Source of the DNA: SSF26 sp037443945
GTDB taxonomy: Bacteria > Chloroflexota > Anaerolineae > J102
Direction of reading: 5' to 3'
Assembly: GCA_037443945.1 (NCBI GenBank)
Contig: JBBINH010000004.1
Location: 1-64,000, forward strand
Length of the DNA: 64,000 bases
Positions 51,887 to 61,421 of this stretch are shown here, one piece after another; positions within the stretch are counted from its first letter, which is position 1, and each line of letters begins with the position of its first letter. Position numbers and translations under genes: made by a program. The notes beneath the pieces are model-generated. The model worked only from the letters and a program-made list of their open reading frames with translations, was not told the origin of the DNA and did no database searches.

Positions 51887-52558
51887 ATGGGCATTTGTAT
51901 TCACTATCGGGGTGTCCTGCGGGATAGGAATCGCCTGTTCGAACTGACCATGGCCGTGCGCGAAACGTGCCGGGAGTGGGGCTGGCCTCACCGTCTTGTC
52001 GACGAGCGCATCGTGGGCACGATGGATATCCTGGTCGACCGCGGAAGCGATGGAGAGGACTCCAACCGGGCATGGGAGAGCCGGCCCGTGGACGATCGCT
52101 GGCGTGGGATTGTGGTCAATCCGCCCGATTGCGAAACCCTCTATTTGACCTTTGGTCGGGACAGACGCCTCATCGCCTATAGGAGCGCCCCCGACGGCCA
52201 ACCCGGTCATTACCTCGCCAGCGACCTTCTCTCCGTCAAGACCCAATTCGGCGGTCCCGAACGGCATATCGCCATCTGCACCTTGCTGCGCCTGCTCGAG
52301 GCATACGGCGTCGAACTCGAAGTCCATGACGATGGGCATTACTGGGAGACGGGCGACCGGGAACAACTGACCCACCAGATGGACGTCATCAACACCATCC
52401 TCCGGTTCTGGGCCGAAGACCCCCGACGCCTGGCTGCTCTGCTGCTGGGTGAGGAGGCCGCGAACCTGGAGGATCTGGAGGTGCAGGTCGGCAAGGTTGT
52501 GCGCCAACCCAAACCCGCATGGCGCCGTGAGTGGGGGATAAGCGCCGCCGAAAACTAA
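51887..52558 (+). CDS. Hypothetical protein, unknown
   Basis: Soluble protein of 223 residues with no family recognised. Visible features: a start GICIHYRGVLRDRNRLFELT that looks like the opening strand-helix of an alpha/beta domain, a middle SVKTQFGGPERHIAICTLLRLLEAYGVELEVHDDGHYWETGDREQL, and an acidic C-terminal helix (LLLGEEAANLEDLEVQV). No signal peptide or membrane segment. It sits between the rhodanese and the hydroxyacid dehydrogenase genes. Confidence 0.75.
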   Translation: MGICIHYRGVLRDRNRLFELTMAVRETCREWGWPHRLVDERIVGTMDILVDRGSDGEDSNRAWESRPVDDRWRGIVVNPPDCETLYLTFGRDRRLIAYRSAPDGQPGHYLASDLLSVKTQFGGPERHIAICTLLRLLEAYGVELEVHDDGHYWETGDREQLTHQMDVINTILRFWAEDPRRLAALLLGEEAANLEDLEVQVGKVVRQPKPAWRREWGISAAEN

Positions 52559-52595
52559 GACCGAACACGACCCCGGCCATCCTGGGTGTTCTCCT

Positions 52596-53576
52596 ATGGC
52601 ACTGGCGGTCCACTTCTGTCATGCCGGCGTTCTCCCGCAACCGGAGGCTTTGCGGGCTTTGCTCGACCCCACCATCCATCTGACCGTAGGTCCCGAACGA
52701 CCGCCGGGGCCTGTGGACATCCTGGTGTGCGGCCGACCGACCCGAGAACAGCTCGCCCTTCCCGGTGTGCGGGCCGTCATCGTCCCCTTTGCCGGCGTAC
52801 CCGAAGAAACCCTGGCCCTCCTGGCCGAGTTCCCGCACATTGCCCTGCACAACCTGCATCACAACGATGCGGCCACCGCCGAGATGGCGTTGGCCCTGCT
52901 TCTGGCCGTGAGCCGGCGGGTCGTTCCGGTGGACCGGCTGTTGCGGCAGCACGATTGGACCCCTCGCTACGAGCCGCCACCCCAACTGATTCTGGCCGGG
53001 CGCACAGCCCTGATCCTGGGCTACGGGGCCATCGGCCGCCGTGTGGCACGGGCCTTGCAGGCTTTGGACATGCGCGTGTTGGCCACCCGCCGCCACCTGG
53101 CGGCGCCGGTCGACGACGGCATCGCCACCGTCTTCCCGGCAGCCGCCCTGCCCGACCTGCTGCCCCAGGCCCATGTCCTCGTCATCACCCTGCCGTTGAC
53201 GGCGGAGACCAAGGGGCTTATCGGCGCCCGCGAGCTGGCCCTGCTCCCCCGCGGGGCCGTTCTCGTCAACGTCGGCCGGGGTCCGATTGTGGATGAGGCT
53301 GCTCTCTATCGGGCCCTGGTCGACGGGCACCTGCTGGGCGCCGGGCTTGACGTATGGTATCGCTATCCCGCCGACGAAGCCGGACGCAAACACACGCCGC
53401 CGTCGGCCTATCCTTTTCACGAACTCGACAACGTCGTGCTCAGCCCTCATCGTGGGGGCATGGCCGGCGGCGAGGATTTGGAACGGCGCCGGTTGGCGGC
53501 CCTGGCCGACATGCTCAATGCCGCCGCCCGTGGGCAACCCCTGCCTAATCGTGTCGATCCGAGCAAGGGGTATTGA
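52596..53576 (+). CDS. D-isomer-specific 2-hydroxyacid dehydrogenase
   Basis: NAD(P)-dependent dehydrogenase of 326 residues. The cofactor motif ALILGYGAIGRRVARALQALDMRVLATRR, LPLTAETKGLIGARELALLPRGAVLVNVGRGPIVDEAAL with the substrate-binding Arg, and LSPHRGGMAGGED with the catalytic His are present. It reduces a 2-keto acid or phosphoglycerate-like substrate; which one cannot be read off. folK begins on the base after its stop codon. Confidence 0.9.
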   Translation: MALAVHFCHAGVLPQPEALRALLDPTIHLTVGPERPPGPVDILVCGRPTREQLALPGVRAVIVPFAGVPEETLALLAEFPHIALHNLHHNDAATAEMALALLLAVSRRVVPVDRLLRQHDWTPRYEPPPQLILAGRTALILGYGAIGRRVARALQALDMRVLATRRHLAAPVDDGIATVFPAAALPDLLPQAHVLVITLPLTAETKGLIGARELALLPRGAVLVNVGRGPIVDEAALYRALVDGHLLGAGLDVWYRYPADEAGRKHTPPSAYPFHELDNVVLSPHRGGMAGGEDLERRRLAALADMLNAAARGQPLPNRVDPSKGY

Positions 53577-54083
53577 ATGGCCACCGTTTTTATCGCTTTG
53601 GGGTCGAATCTGGGCGATCGCAGGGCCAATCTGGCCGCAGCCATCCATCGGTTGGGAGATTTGGGCGTCGTCGCGCAGACATCACCCATGTACGAAACGG
53701 AACCCTGGGGCCTGCGCGAGCAACCCCGCTTCTTGAATCAGGTCGTCGAACTGCGCACCGATTTACCGCCCCACGCCCTTTTGCGTCATCTCAAGGCCAT
53801 CGAGACGGCCATGGGACGAGAGGAGGGCGGTCCACGCTATGGGCCGCGGCTCATCGATCTCGACATCCTGTTTTACGATGACCTGGTGCTGACCAGCTAC
53901 GGCCTCACCATTCCTCATCCGCGGTTGCATGAACGGGCTTTTGTCCTGGTGCCTCTGGCGGATCTGGCCGCCGACCGGGTCCACCCGCGGTTGGGCTTGA
54001 CCGTGGGCGAGCTGCTGGCGCGGGTGGACCCATCTGGCGTGCGCTTTGCCGAGAGTCGCGGTCGGGAGGGGGCCGGGTGTTAG
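53577..54083 (+). CDS. folK: 2-amino-4-hydroxy-6-hydroxymethyldihydropteridine pyrophosphokinase
   Basis: FolK of 168 residues; transfers pyrophosphate from ATP to the pterin in folate synthesis. Signatures: FIALGSNLGDRRANLAAAIHRL, SPMYETEPWGLREQPRFLNQVVEL, the family pattern GPRLIDLDILFYDD, and IPHPRLHERAFVLVPLADLA. It starts on the base after the dehydrogenase stop and its end overlaps the GH13 gene on the other strand by 4 bp. Confidence 0.95.
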   Translation: MATVFIALGSNLGDRRANLAAAIHRLGDLGVVAQTSPMYETEPWGLREQPRFLNQVVELRTDLPPHALLRHLKAIETAMGREEGGPRYGPRLIDLDILFYDDLVLTSYGLTIPHPRLHERAFVLVPLADLAADRVHPRLGLTVGELLARVDPSGVRFAESRGREGAGC

Positions 54084-57000
54084 ACCGATTCGAGCAGGGT
54101 CTCCACCTTGTAGCCGGAGGCCGCATCGGCGGCCTGAAGCGCCGCAATGACCTCGTAGGCGGCATCCAGGCGCTCCGGCGCCTCGGCGACGGCGGCGTGG
54201 ACGGCGGCAACGGCAAAAAGGCCCTGGAGAAGGGCGGCAAAGGCCTCTTTGTTGTACCAAAGCGTACCGCCGTAGCGATTGACCTGCAGGAACGCCTGGA
54301 CATCGCCATCCCGCAGCAGGTCTTCCAGCAGGCGTCGGGCCGGGGCTTCGCCGGCGGCTGTGTAGCGTTCCCAGTCCTGATGGCTCACCAGCACCTTGAT
54401 CAGGGCTATCGCGCGGTCCGCTTCCTCGGCCGTCAGGCCGAACTCACGCAGAGCCTGGCCCAGCAGACGGGCCAGGAGCCACTCATCGAACCCGCTGCGC
54501 GTGCGGGCCGCGGCATCAACCTCGCCCAGGACCCGACCCAGGTCGGCATGGCCAAGCCAGCCGAAAAGCACCGGCCAGATCAAGGGCTCATCATCCAGGT
54601 AACTGCGCAGATAGGCGGCCGCCGGAGTGTCCAAGGCAGCCGCCCAGGCGGGCAGGTTCAGGGCGGCCTCTAGGCGGCGACGGAACGTAGCGGCCAGCGC
54701 CGCCGCGCGAGTTGACGGGGGTGAGGCTACCGTCGTGGCGGTCACATCGGCTGTTGCCGGATCCGTCTCGACCTGGCTCAGGGCTGCCACCCGCCGCGCC
54801 AGAATGCCTACATCGACGGTCGCCGTCGAGCGGGCGCCGGCAAAGCTCGCCAGTTGAACCAAAAACGCTTCCATCGTTGCGCTCAACTCGGCGAGCAACG
54901 GCTCGAGCTCCGCCGTTTCCGGCGCCATCGGCGCCCGTTGACGTGCGGCCAGCAGGCGTCGGAAGTTGGCGGCCTGGATGAGCTGACGATAGGGTCGGTG
55001 GATGGGCTGCAGGAAGAGCTCCTGCAGGGCCTCGGCCATGCTGGGTACCCCACGCCCTTCGAGATAGGCTGCTAACTGGCCGTAGGGATGGCTCTCATCT
55101 TCAACGACCTCGCGAAAATCGAGAAAAACATAACGCTGATAGGCATCGAGTTGCACAAAAAGGCCCTTTTCGACCAGTTCCTGAGTCGAGCGGATGTATT
55201 CCAAATCCGTCACCAGATCGCGAAAAATAACGAAATGATTCGGTTGAGCGGACAGTCCTAAACCATCACCCAGGGTTTTCTGCACCAGTCGCCCCTCACG
55301 CTTGTCGAGATAGGCGGCCGATGTGCGGATCCAACCGCGCGTGCTGGCGAACTTGTTATGATAGATCACCAGGCTGCGTTCGTCTCCGGCGCGATTGGAG
55401 TAGGCCAGCACGTTTTCGTCCACCTGACCTTCCAGGGTGTAGAAATCGTACAGGAGGAAATCGCGCACTTCGGCGAAGAGGTAACGGCGTTTGAGCAACG
55501 GCACGATTTCGCGCATATGTCGCTCGATCAACCAGGGGTCGGGTTTTTCGTCGTAATAGGCCCGGCGATATTCCATGCCGTATTTCTCGCGGAAGCCTTC
55601 GAACTGACCATGGCCGAACATAGGCAGGCCGGGCACGGTGGCCATCACCGTGGCGACGCCGAAGTATTTATCGCCCGTGCCGAACTGAACTGCCGCCGTC
55701 TCCTCGTCGGGATTGCTCATAAAGTTGACATAACGTTTGAGGATTTCCGGGTCGAATTCGAGCGTATTTTTAATCAGTTGTCGATATTTAGCGTTATCTT
55801 CATCGCGCAACATGTGCATAAATGCACTGTTATACACGCGATGCATGCCCAATGTGCGAACGAAGTAGCCTTCCAGCAGCCAAAAGGCTTCGGCCAGGAG
55901 CAGCGTATCGGGGGCCTCGGCGGCCACCCGATCCACCACTTCCCGCCAGAACTCGTTGGGCATGGCGGCCTCGAATTCGGCGCGGGTCATGCCGTGTTCG
56001 GCGCGCGAGGGAATGGCGCCGCCGGTGCCGGGTTCGGGAAACCACAACCGCTGGATGTGGCGTTTGGCCAGGGTCATGGCGGCATCGAAGCGGATGATGG
56101 GGAACTGGCGGGCCACGTTTAGGATGGTCTGGATGACCACTTCGCGTACCTCGGGCTTGAGATAGTTGAGTTGGGCCGTGTCGTTCCAGGGCATGCTGGT
56201 GCCATCGTTACCGTGATAGATGTACAGTTCCTGGCCTGTCCGGCGGTCCAGACGTTTGAAGACCACGGCGGCATCGGTGCGGTCGTAGTAGTGGTCTTCC
56301 AGAAAAATGCCCACGCGTGGATCGGAGGAAAGGTCGGGGCCGTTGAAGGTGTAGGAGGGGAAGGGGCTATAGGGCAGCGAAAGAAACCACTCCGGATGCT
56401 CGATCACCCAGCGCGAATCAATGGCCATGTGGTTGGGTACCATGTCGCTGGCCAGGCGAATGCCCCGTTGCCAGGCCCGGCGTTTGAGGTCCTCCAGCGC
56501 TTCGGGGCCGCCCAGATCGGCGGCGATGACGTAGTCATAGAGGGAATAAGCCGAAGCAACGGCCTCGGGATTGCCGGTCATCTGTTTGATCCGTTGTGAA
56601 GCCCGCGAACGCTCCCAGAGGCCGATAAGCCACAGGCCGGTCATGCCGCGCGCGGCCAGGATGTCAAGCTCGGCATCGGGGATGTCGCGCAGGGTGGTGA
56701 TAGGACGGCCGTATTGCTTGCTGAGCTGATCAAGCCAGACGTAGGTGTTGCGGGCCAGCAGCACCAGGCGCGGCATCCAATCGCGATCGGGGCTGTAGCG
56801 TTCGGGTTCCCGTTCCTGACCGGCAAAGGAAACCACCTCGATAGGGCCCGGTCCGGCAAAAACGGCCTTTTGCTCTTCGGCGATGAAGTCGAGGCCGGTG
56901 AGCAACCGATACAGATAAGGACCGATGAACTTGGCCCAATGGGTGCGGATGAATTCAAGCTGGCCTGCCAGGGAATGCGGTGCCGCCTGTATGGGTGCCA

Positions 57001-57616
57001 TCAGCAGGTCCAATAGCTTTTCGCCCCCGGGACCAAAACCGGGCTGTTCGTCGAAAAAGGCTTGCAACTCCGCAATAACCTGCGCATAGGCCGAGCGCTG
57101 CTCCAGTTCGGCATCATCAAACAGCTCGCGGAACGGGCTAAAGGCCGGGTTGGCATTGGCCAGCCACAGCAGGAACAGCTCCTCAAGCTGGATCTCGCGA
57201 TGGCTGCGACCGTCCGTCGCCCCGCCGAAGTAGGTCTCCAGGTCGAGCTCGCGACGATAAACCGCAGCCGGGGGGAAACTGTCGGCAAAGCGCCGGAGGG
57301 TATGCCAGACTATCTCGGGGCCGAGCCGTTCTTCCAGGCGGGCCAATGCCCGTTCCGTCAGACGAGGGTCTACCTGCCGGCGGTAGAGTTCGACCATGAG
57401 ATGGGCGATTTCGTCGATCAGCCCCATGGCATTGACCTGGCTCGCCTGGACGGCCTGTTCCGGGTAGCGCACCACGTCGCGGCGGGCATTCATTTTCTGG
57501 GCAAAGACCCGCGCCGCGTAGAAATCGGCAAAGACAACGTTACCGCTAAATGTGAAAATAGATTGATCAAAATTGTAGTAATCTCGCGCTTCGCGAGAAA
57601 CGTGAAATTCGTACAT
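54080..57616 (-). CDS. Very large GH13 alpha-amylase-family protein
   Basis: Protein of 1178 residues without a signal peptide. Residues ~1-300 are a mainly helical N-terminal part; the GH13 barrel spans ~310-720 with region I SDMVPNH (390-396), region II IIRFDAAM (nucleophile position D511 after R509), region III LLLAEAFW (E576) and region IV FMSNPDEE where Pro636 stands for the usual His in NHD. Residues ~800-1178 are again helical. Likely acts on cytoplasmic alpha-glucans or glucosyl donors, but substrate and subfamily are unknown. The 5' end is AT-rich with no clear ribosome site. Confidence 0.85.
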   Translation of the reverse strand: MYEFHVSREARDYYNFDQSIFTFSGNVVFADFYAARVFAQKMNARRDVVRYPEQAVQASQVNAMGLIDEIAHLMVELYRRQVDPRLTERALARLEERLGPEIVWHTLRRFADSFPPAAVYRRELDLETYFGGATDGRSHREIQLEELFLLWLANANPAFSPFRELFDDAELEQRSAYAQVIAELQAFFDEQPGFGPGGEKLLDLLMAPIQAAPHSLAGQLEFIRTHWAKFIGPYLYRLLTGLDFIAEEQKAVFAGPGPIEVVSFAGQEREPERYSPDRDWMPRLVLLARNTYVWLDQLSKQYGRPITTLRDIPDAELDILAARGMTGLWLIGLWERSRASQRIKQMTGNPEAVASAYSLYDYVIAADLGGPEALEDLKRRAWQRGIRLASDMVPNHMAIDSRWVIEHPEWFLSLPYSPFPSYTFNGPDLSSDPRVGIFLEDHYYDRTDAAVVFKRLDRRTGQELYIYHGNDGTSMPWNDTAQLNYLKPEVREVVIQTILNVARQFPIIRFDAAMTLAKRHIQRLWFPEPGTGGAIPSRAEHGMTRAEFEAAMPNEFWREVVDRVAAEAPDTLLLAEAFWLLEGYFVRTLGMHRVYNSAFMHMLRDEDNAKYRQLIKNTLEFDPEILKRYVNFMSNPDEETAAVQFGTGDKYFGVATVMATVPGLPMFGHGQFEGFREKYGMEYRRAYYDEKPDPWLIERHMREIVPLLKRRYLFAEVRDFLLYDFYTLEGQVDENVLAYSNRAGDERSLVIYHNKFASTRGWIRTSAAYLDKREGRLVQKTLGDGLGLSAQPNHFVIFRDLVTDLEYIRSTQELVEKGLFVQLDAYQRYVFLDFREVVEDESHPYGQLAAYLEGRGVPSMAEALQELFLQPIHRPYRQLIQAANFRRLLAARQRAPMAPETAELEPLLAELSATMEAFLVQLASFAGARSTATVDVGILARRVAALSQVETDPATADVTATTVASPPSTRAAALAATFRRRLEAALNLPAWAAALDTPAAAYLRSYLDDEPLIWPVLFGWLGHADLGRVLGEVDAAARTRSGFDEWLLARLLGQALREFGLTAEEADRAIALIKVLVSHQDWERYTAAGEAPARRLLEDLLRDGDVQAFLQVNRYGGTLWYNKEAFAALLQGLFAVAAVHAAVAEAPERLDAAYEVIAALQAADAASGYKVETLLESV

Positions 57617-58007
57617 AATGTGTTATTTTAGATTGAAAATAAAAGAGGATAAATTGTATTTGTGGTGAATTTATCGGCTTATGGGGCGAAGAAACGACAG
57701 TTGTTGGGAGTGGAGCGGTTGGCGCGGCGCCCATGAGATCTCATGATAGCACAGATCGGTACCAAATGGAGCGAAGCTGTGCCTCTGCCGATTGGGCCGG
57801 TGCAGTACCGGCGCCTGACAGGGGTATCCGGAGCTCCTCCGCTATTTTCGGTATCCCGTTGAACCTGAAAATGTATCCCTTTGGACATTGTGCCGCCTGT
57901 TTGGTGACCCCATAATCATAGCACAGAGCCGTTTCGCCTAGGTGCTGTCCAAGGTACAGCCATGCCAGGCGGATACAGTCTATACTCCCGGATGCGGAGG
58001 AGGCAAG
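57617..58007. promoter_or_regulatory. Intergenic region with a 14-bp palindrome, between divergent genes
   Basis: These 391 bp separate the GH13 gene (minus) from the molybdoenzyme module (plus). The first ~60 bp are strongly AT-rich. The perfect palindrome CATGAGATCTCATG lies at 57732-57745 and TATACT at 57981-57986 resembles a -10 box for the plus-strand genes, without a convincing -35. No gene is supported here. Confidence 0.45.
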
Positions 58008-58223
58008 ATGGCGCAGGATTATAAGGACCTGGCTTACTCCGTTCTCTTACTGGAACGGCAGCTTGAGTCGTATCAAAAGCTCCACCAGGAAGAACTGCAA
58101 GCGCTTTGGAAGACGATAGACGAGCTGAAGAGGCGTATCCTGGCCATGGCATCCTCCGGCACCGAAACTGAACCGGTAGCCGCCAACATACCCCACGCAT
58201 CGGATCAGCTCTTTTCAACCTGA
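58008..58223 (+). CDS. Small coiled-coil protein, unknown
   Basis: Protein of 71 residues. Residues ~8-48 (AYSVLLLERQLESYQKLHQEELQALWKTIDELKRRIL) form a probable coiled coil with heptad-spaced Leu; the tail is polar. No family recognised. GGAGGAGG lies upstream of the ATG, so translation is likely. It opens the plus-strand run that contains the molybdoenzyme and could be an adaptor or regulator, but nothing in the sequence proves that. Confidence 0.6.
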   Translation: MAQDYKDLAYSVLLLERQLESYQKLHQEELQALWKTIDELKRRILAMASSGTETEPVAANIPHASDQLFST

Positions 58224-58375
58224 TTCATTCATGCGCAGGGTTTCCCGTTTAGTCCATCCGCTTCGCTGCCAAGAAAGGAGGGAATGACTTGGATTGTCTG
58301 ATTTCGAACTGTTTCACCATGAGCGCGGGCCCGCAAGCTCAGCGCAACCCGCTCTACTCACGAAAGGAGGGAATG

Positions 58376-58591
58376 ATGGATAGAGAAGAATCCCAACTCA
58401 CGCGTAAAGCCTTCCTGAAGACGGTACTTCTGGGAGGAGCTGCCTTGTTGCTTTCGCAGGCGAAGGAGGCGGCCGCAGCCGAGGTTCCGGCGGATATCCC
58501 ACTCTACACCGGTGAACCATGCATCGGAGAACCGGGCTATGAGAAGCGGATCGCCGGGATCTTCGCCCAAGCGACCGTCAAAAAGGGGTAG
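58376..58591 (+). CDS. Small Tat-like exported protein
   Basis: Protein of ~71 residues. The N-terminus DREESQLTRKAFLKTVLLGGAALLL resembles a Tat signal in which the twin Arg is Arg-Lys (TRKAFLK), ending near KEAAAAE. The mature part is only ~45 residues and has one Cys (YTGEPCIGEPGYEKR). The ATG at 58376 gives 5 nt from GGAGG; an ATG at 58373 is too close. It lies 123 bp before the molybdoenzyme gene and could be a small subunit of that complex. No family recognised. Confidence 0.6.
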   Translation: MDREESQLTRKAFLKTVLLGGAALLLSQAKEAAAAEVPADIPLYTGEPCIGEPGYEKRIAGIFAQATVKKG

Positions 58592-58714
58592 TGATTCTGT
58601 CCATCACGCAAGGGAATCGACAGTGAGGTACGTAGCAGAGCGGAGTAGCGTGGGACGACACTTCCTTTTGCTCCGTGCCTGAGAAGGGAATGCAACACTG
58701 AGGAGGTTTCACGT

Positions 58715-61402
58715 ATGACACATACTAAGCTCAGCCGTAGGAAATTTCTGCAAGCGGCCGGCGCTGCCATCGCCGGCGTGGCGGCCGGTGGCGGGCTGGC
58801 CCGGGTTGTGGGTCAGGAAATTGCCTTCGTTCGCCCCTGGAACAAGTGGACCGAGCGGGTGGATTGGGAGCAAATCCCGTTCACCCTCACCAACGTACGC
58901 CTTCCGGACGATATGGCCGACTCGTGGCCGGTGGACCGGGTGGTGCGCTGTGGCTGCTCCTTTTGTCCTGTGGCCTGCTGGCACCTGGTCCACATCAAGG
59001 ACGGGCGGGTGGTCAACGTGTACGGCAACCCGAATAACCCCATCCAGGCCGACACGGAGAACGACGTGGACGGTGCTGTGTGTGCCAAGGGCCGTACGGG
59101 AATCGTCCAGCTTCTTTACAACAAGTATCGCATCACACAGCCCTTGAAACGTGTGGGCCCCAAGCCCAGCCTGGAGTTCGAGCCCATCTCCTGGGAGCAA
59201 GCCTACGACGAAATCGCCCAGAAACTGCTGGAGATTCGAGACAGGGTGGGGCCTCACGCCATTGCCGGCAAGACCACCGACCGCGTTTCCCGGGATGGCG
59301 GCCCGCCCATGTTCCGCTTTCTGCACATGCTGGGTAGCTCCAACCCCACCCACGAGGGCTATATTTGCAACGATGCCGGTTGGATGGCCATCAACTGGGT
59401 TTTCGGCGGCCCCGGAGGACAGACCAACGGCTGGGGCTGGGATCCGCTGACCCAAAGTTATGACCTGGGGGATAGCAAATTCATCCTCTGGGTAGGGGCC
59501 AATGACGCCGAAAACCACCCGGTGCTGCACGGTTGGATGCGCCGCCGCAAGCATGCGATCGGCTCCACCTGGGTGGTGGTGGACCCGCGTTTCACCCAGA
59601 CGGCCTTCGAGGCGGAGATGTGGCTGCCTATTAAGCCCGGTACCGATATGGCCCTGGCCTATGGCATGATCCATCACATCGTCAATAACAACCTCTACGA
59701 TAAGGCCTTTGTGGAGCAGTGGGTGGAGGGCTTCGACGAGCTGGTGAAGTTCGTCAACGAGAAGGGCTACTCCCCCGAGTGGGCGGCGCCCATCACCGGC
59801 ATTCCGGCCGACACGATCAGGAAGGTGGCCCAGGCCTACGCCACCACCAAGCCCGCCGCCATCATCACCAACGCCGGCATCAACCACCACGTCAACGCCG
59901 TGGACACCGAGCGGGTTTTCTGCTTCCTGGTCGCCATTACCGGCAACGTGGGCGTGCCCGGTGGTGGCATGGTGACCCTGCACAACTCGGGCGCCGGCCT
60001 CTCCCTGCCCGGCATAGAGCCCAAGACCGACGCCGACAAAAAGTGGCTGGAAGAGAATGCCTTCAAGCGACCCGGCCTGCCGCCTCAGCCCGACTATTTC
60101 TACCGCGCCGTTTTGGAGGGGAAACCTTACTCCATCGAAGCCGTCTTCATGCACGGCAACCCCATCCCCCAGAATTCCGATGCCAACCGCGCCGAGGAAG
60201 CGTACAAAAAGCTCTTCGTGGTCTACATGGGGCTCTTCCCCGAGGAGATCGCCTACTACACCGATTACTTCTTGCCTACCACCACCTTCTACGAGATGGA
60301 CCATGTCCACCGGCGGCTGGATCGGGGGCTGATGTTCCGCCACAAGGCTGTGGACCCCATCGGCGAGGCCAAGAACGAGATGCTCATCTACGCCGAGCTG
60401 GCCCAGACGATGGCCAAGTTCGACACCAAGCTCTCCAAGGAGTACTGGATGGAGAACTTCCCCACCTGGTGGGGGACGGACAAGCGTCGCCTGTGGAACG
60501 AGGTGGCCGCGCCTAACGCCGGGGCCTGGGCGGGTGGCATCACCGCCGACCGCATGGAAGCGATGATCGACCAAAAGGGCGAGATGGGCGCCTTTGCTAA
60601 GAAGGTCACGGTTCTGCGTGCCCCTTGCCCGCCGGCCGATCACCCCGTGACCCAGGCGCTGAAGCCCGAGCAGCGGGCTCCTGATGGTGGTCACCCGGGC
60701 ACCAGCGTGCTCTACGCCGACGAGGACTGGTGGAAGGGGCTCTTCGACGGCGCCCGCTTCCCGGACAACAAGAAGCGTTTCGGGGTGGACAAGGTCGTGA
60801 TCTACCATCCCAAGCACGACGAGGAACTCCGCAAGCTCGGCCATAGCTCCATTCCCGAGTTCTACATGTCGCCGGAGAATATGGATGGTAATCCGACGCT
60901 GGAGTATCTGGACGAGTTTGTGCCCATGGCGTGGGGCTGGTGGAACTCGCCGGCCGGCAACGTGGTGCACAAGGTGAAGATCGGGGTCGCGCCGGATCCC
61001 AACCTGCGAAAGGAGTACCCCATCCAGCTCACCACCGGCCGGCCCAGCGTGGCCCACTTCCATACCATCACCCACTGGGCCTGGAGTCTGGTGCAGATCA
61101 CCGGTGAGCGGTATTGTCAGATACATCCCAAGCTGGCCGAGAAATTGGGGATCAAAACCGGCGATATGATCCGAGTAGAGACCCCGCGTGATGCCATCGA
61201 GGCCGTCGCCCTGGTGTGGGATGGCATCCAGGAGAACACCGTTTACATCCCCATGACCTTTGGTGCTCAGCAGAAGGTGCACGAGGATGTGGGACGCAAA
61301 GCCTGGCCCTCGGTCAACAAACTGACTGCCCACTATTACGACAGCCTCTCGGGCCAGAACGAGTACAAGTGCCAGTTGTGCCGGATTACCAAGGTGTCAT
61401 AA
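58715..61402 (+). CDS. Tat-exported molybdopterin oxidoreductase, catalytic subunit
   Basis: DMSO-reductase-superfamily enzyme of 895 residues. Twin-arginine signal SRRKFLQ at residues 7-13. A [4Fe-4S] site is formed by C81-x2-C84-x3-C88 and C123 (AVCAKGR). The Mo ligand is probably Cys218 in GSSNPTHEGYICND. The bis-MGD contacts include AGINHHVN, ITGNVGVPGGGM and, near the end, LTTGRPSVAHFHT and GIKTGDMIRVETPRDAIEAVAL. The Cys ligand and overall pattern recall the polysulfide/thiosulfate/arsenate reductase branch, but the substrate is not identifiable. GGAGG precedes the ATG. It is followed by a ferredoxin-like subunit, cytochromes and a TorD-like chaperone. Confidence 0.93.
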   Translation: MTHTKLSRRKFLQAAGAAIAGVAAGGGLARVVGQEIAFVRPWNKWTERVDWEQIPFTLTNVRLPDDMADSWPVDRVVRCGCSFCPVACWHLVHIKDGRVVNVYGNPNNPIQADTENDVDGAVCAKGRTGIVQLLYNKYRITQPLKRVGPKPSLEFEPISWEQAYDEIAQKLLEIRDRVGPHAIAGKTTDRVSRDGGPPMFRFLHMLGSSNPTHEGYICNDAGWMAINWVFGGPGGQTNGWGWDPLTQSYDLGDSKFILWVGANDAENHPVLHGWMRRRKHAIGSTWVVVDPRFTQTAFEAEMWLPIKPGTDMALAYGMIHHIVNNNLYDKAFVEQWVEGFDELVKFVNEKGYSPEWAAPITGIPADTIRKVAQAYATTKPAAIITNAGINHHVNAVDTERVFCFLVAITGNVGVPGGGMVTLHNSGAGLSLPGIEPKTDADKKWLEENAFKRPGLPPQPDYFYRAVLEGKPYSIEAVFMHGNPIPQNSDANRAEEAYKKLFVVYMGLFPEEIAYYTDYFLPTTTFYEMDHVHRRLDRGLMFRHKAVDPIGEAKNEMLIYAELAQTMAKFDTKLSKEYWMENFPTWWGTDKRRLWNEVAAPNAGAWAGGITADRMEAMIDQKGEMGAFAKKVTVLRAPCPPADHPVTQALKPEQRAPDGGHPGTSVLYADEDWWKGLFDGARFPDNKKRFGVDKVVIYHPKHDEELRKLGHSSIPEFYMSPENMDGNPTLEYLDEFVPMAWGWWNSPAGNVVHKVKIGVAPDPNLRKEYPIQLTTGRPSVAHFHTITHWAWSLVQITGERYCQIHPKLAEKLGIKTGDMIRVETPRDAIEAVALVWDGIQENTVYIPMTFGAQQKVHEDVGRKAWPSVNKLTAHYYDSLSGQNEYKCQLCRITKVS

Positions 61403-61421
61403 GGAGGAAAGGAGGTGACAG

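Noticed and set aside
58709..61333. An 874-codon open frame opposite the molybdoenzyme gene
   Set aside because: The plus strand encodes a complete Tat-exported molybdoenzyme with intact motifs; the antisense product has no recognisable features.
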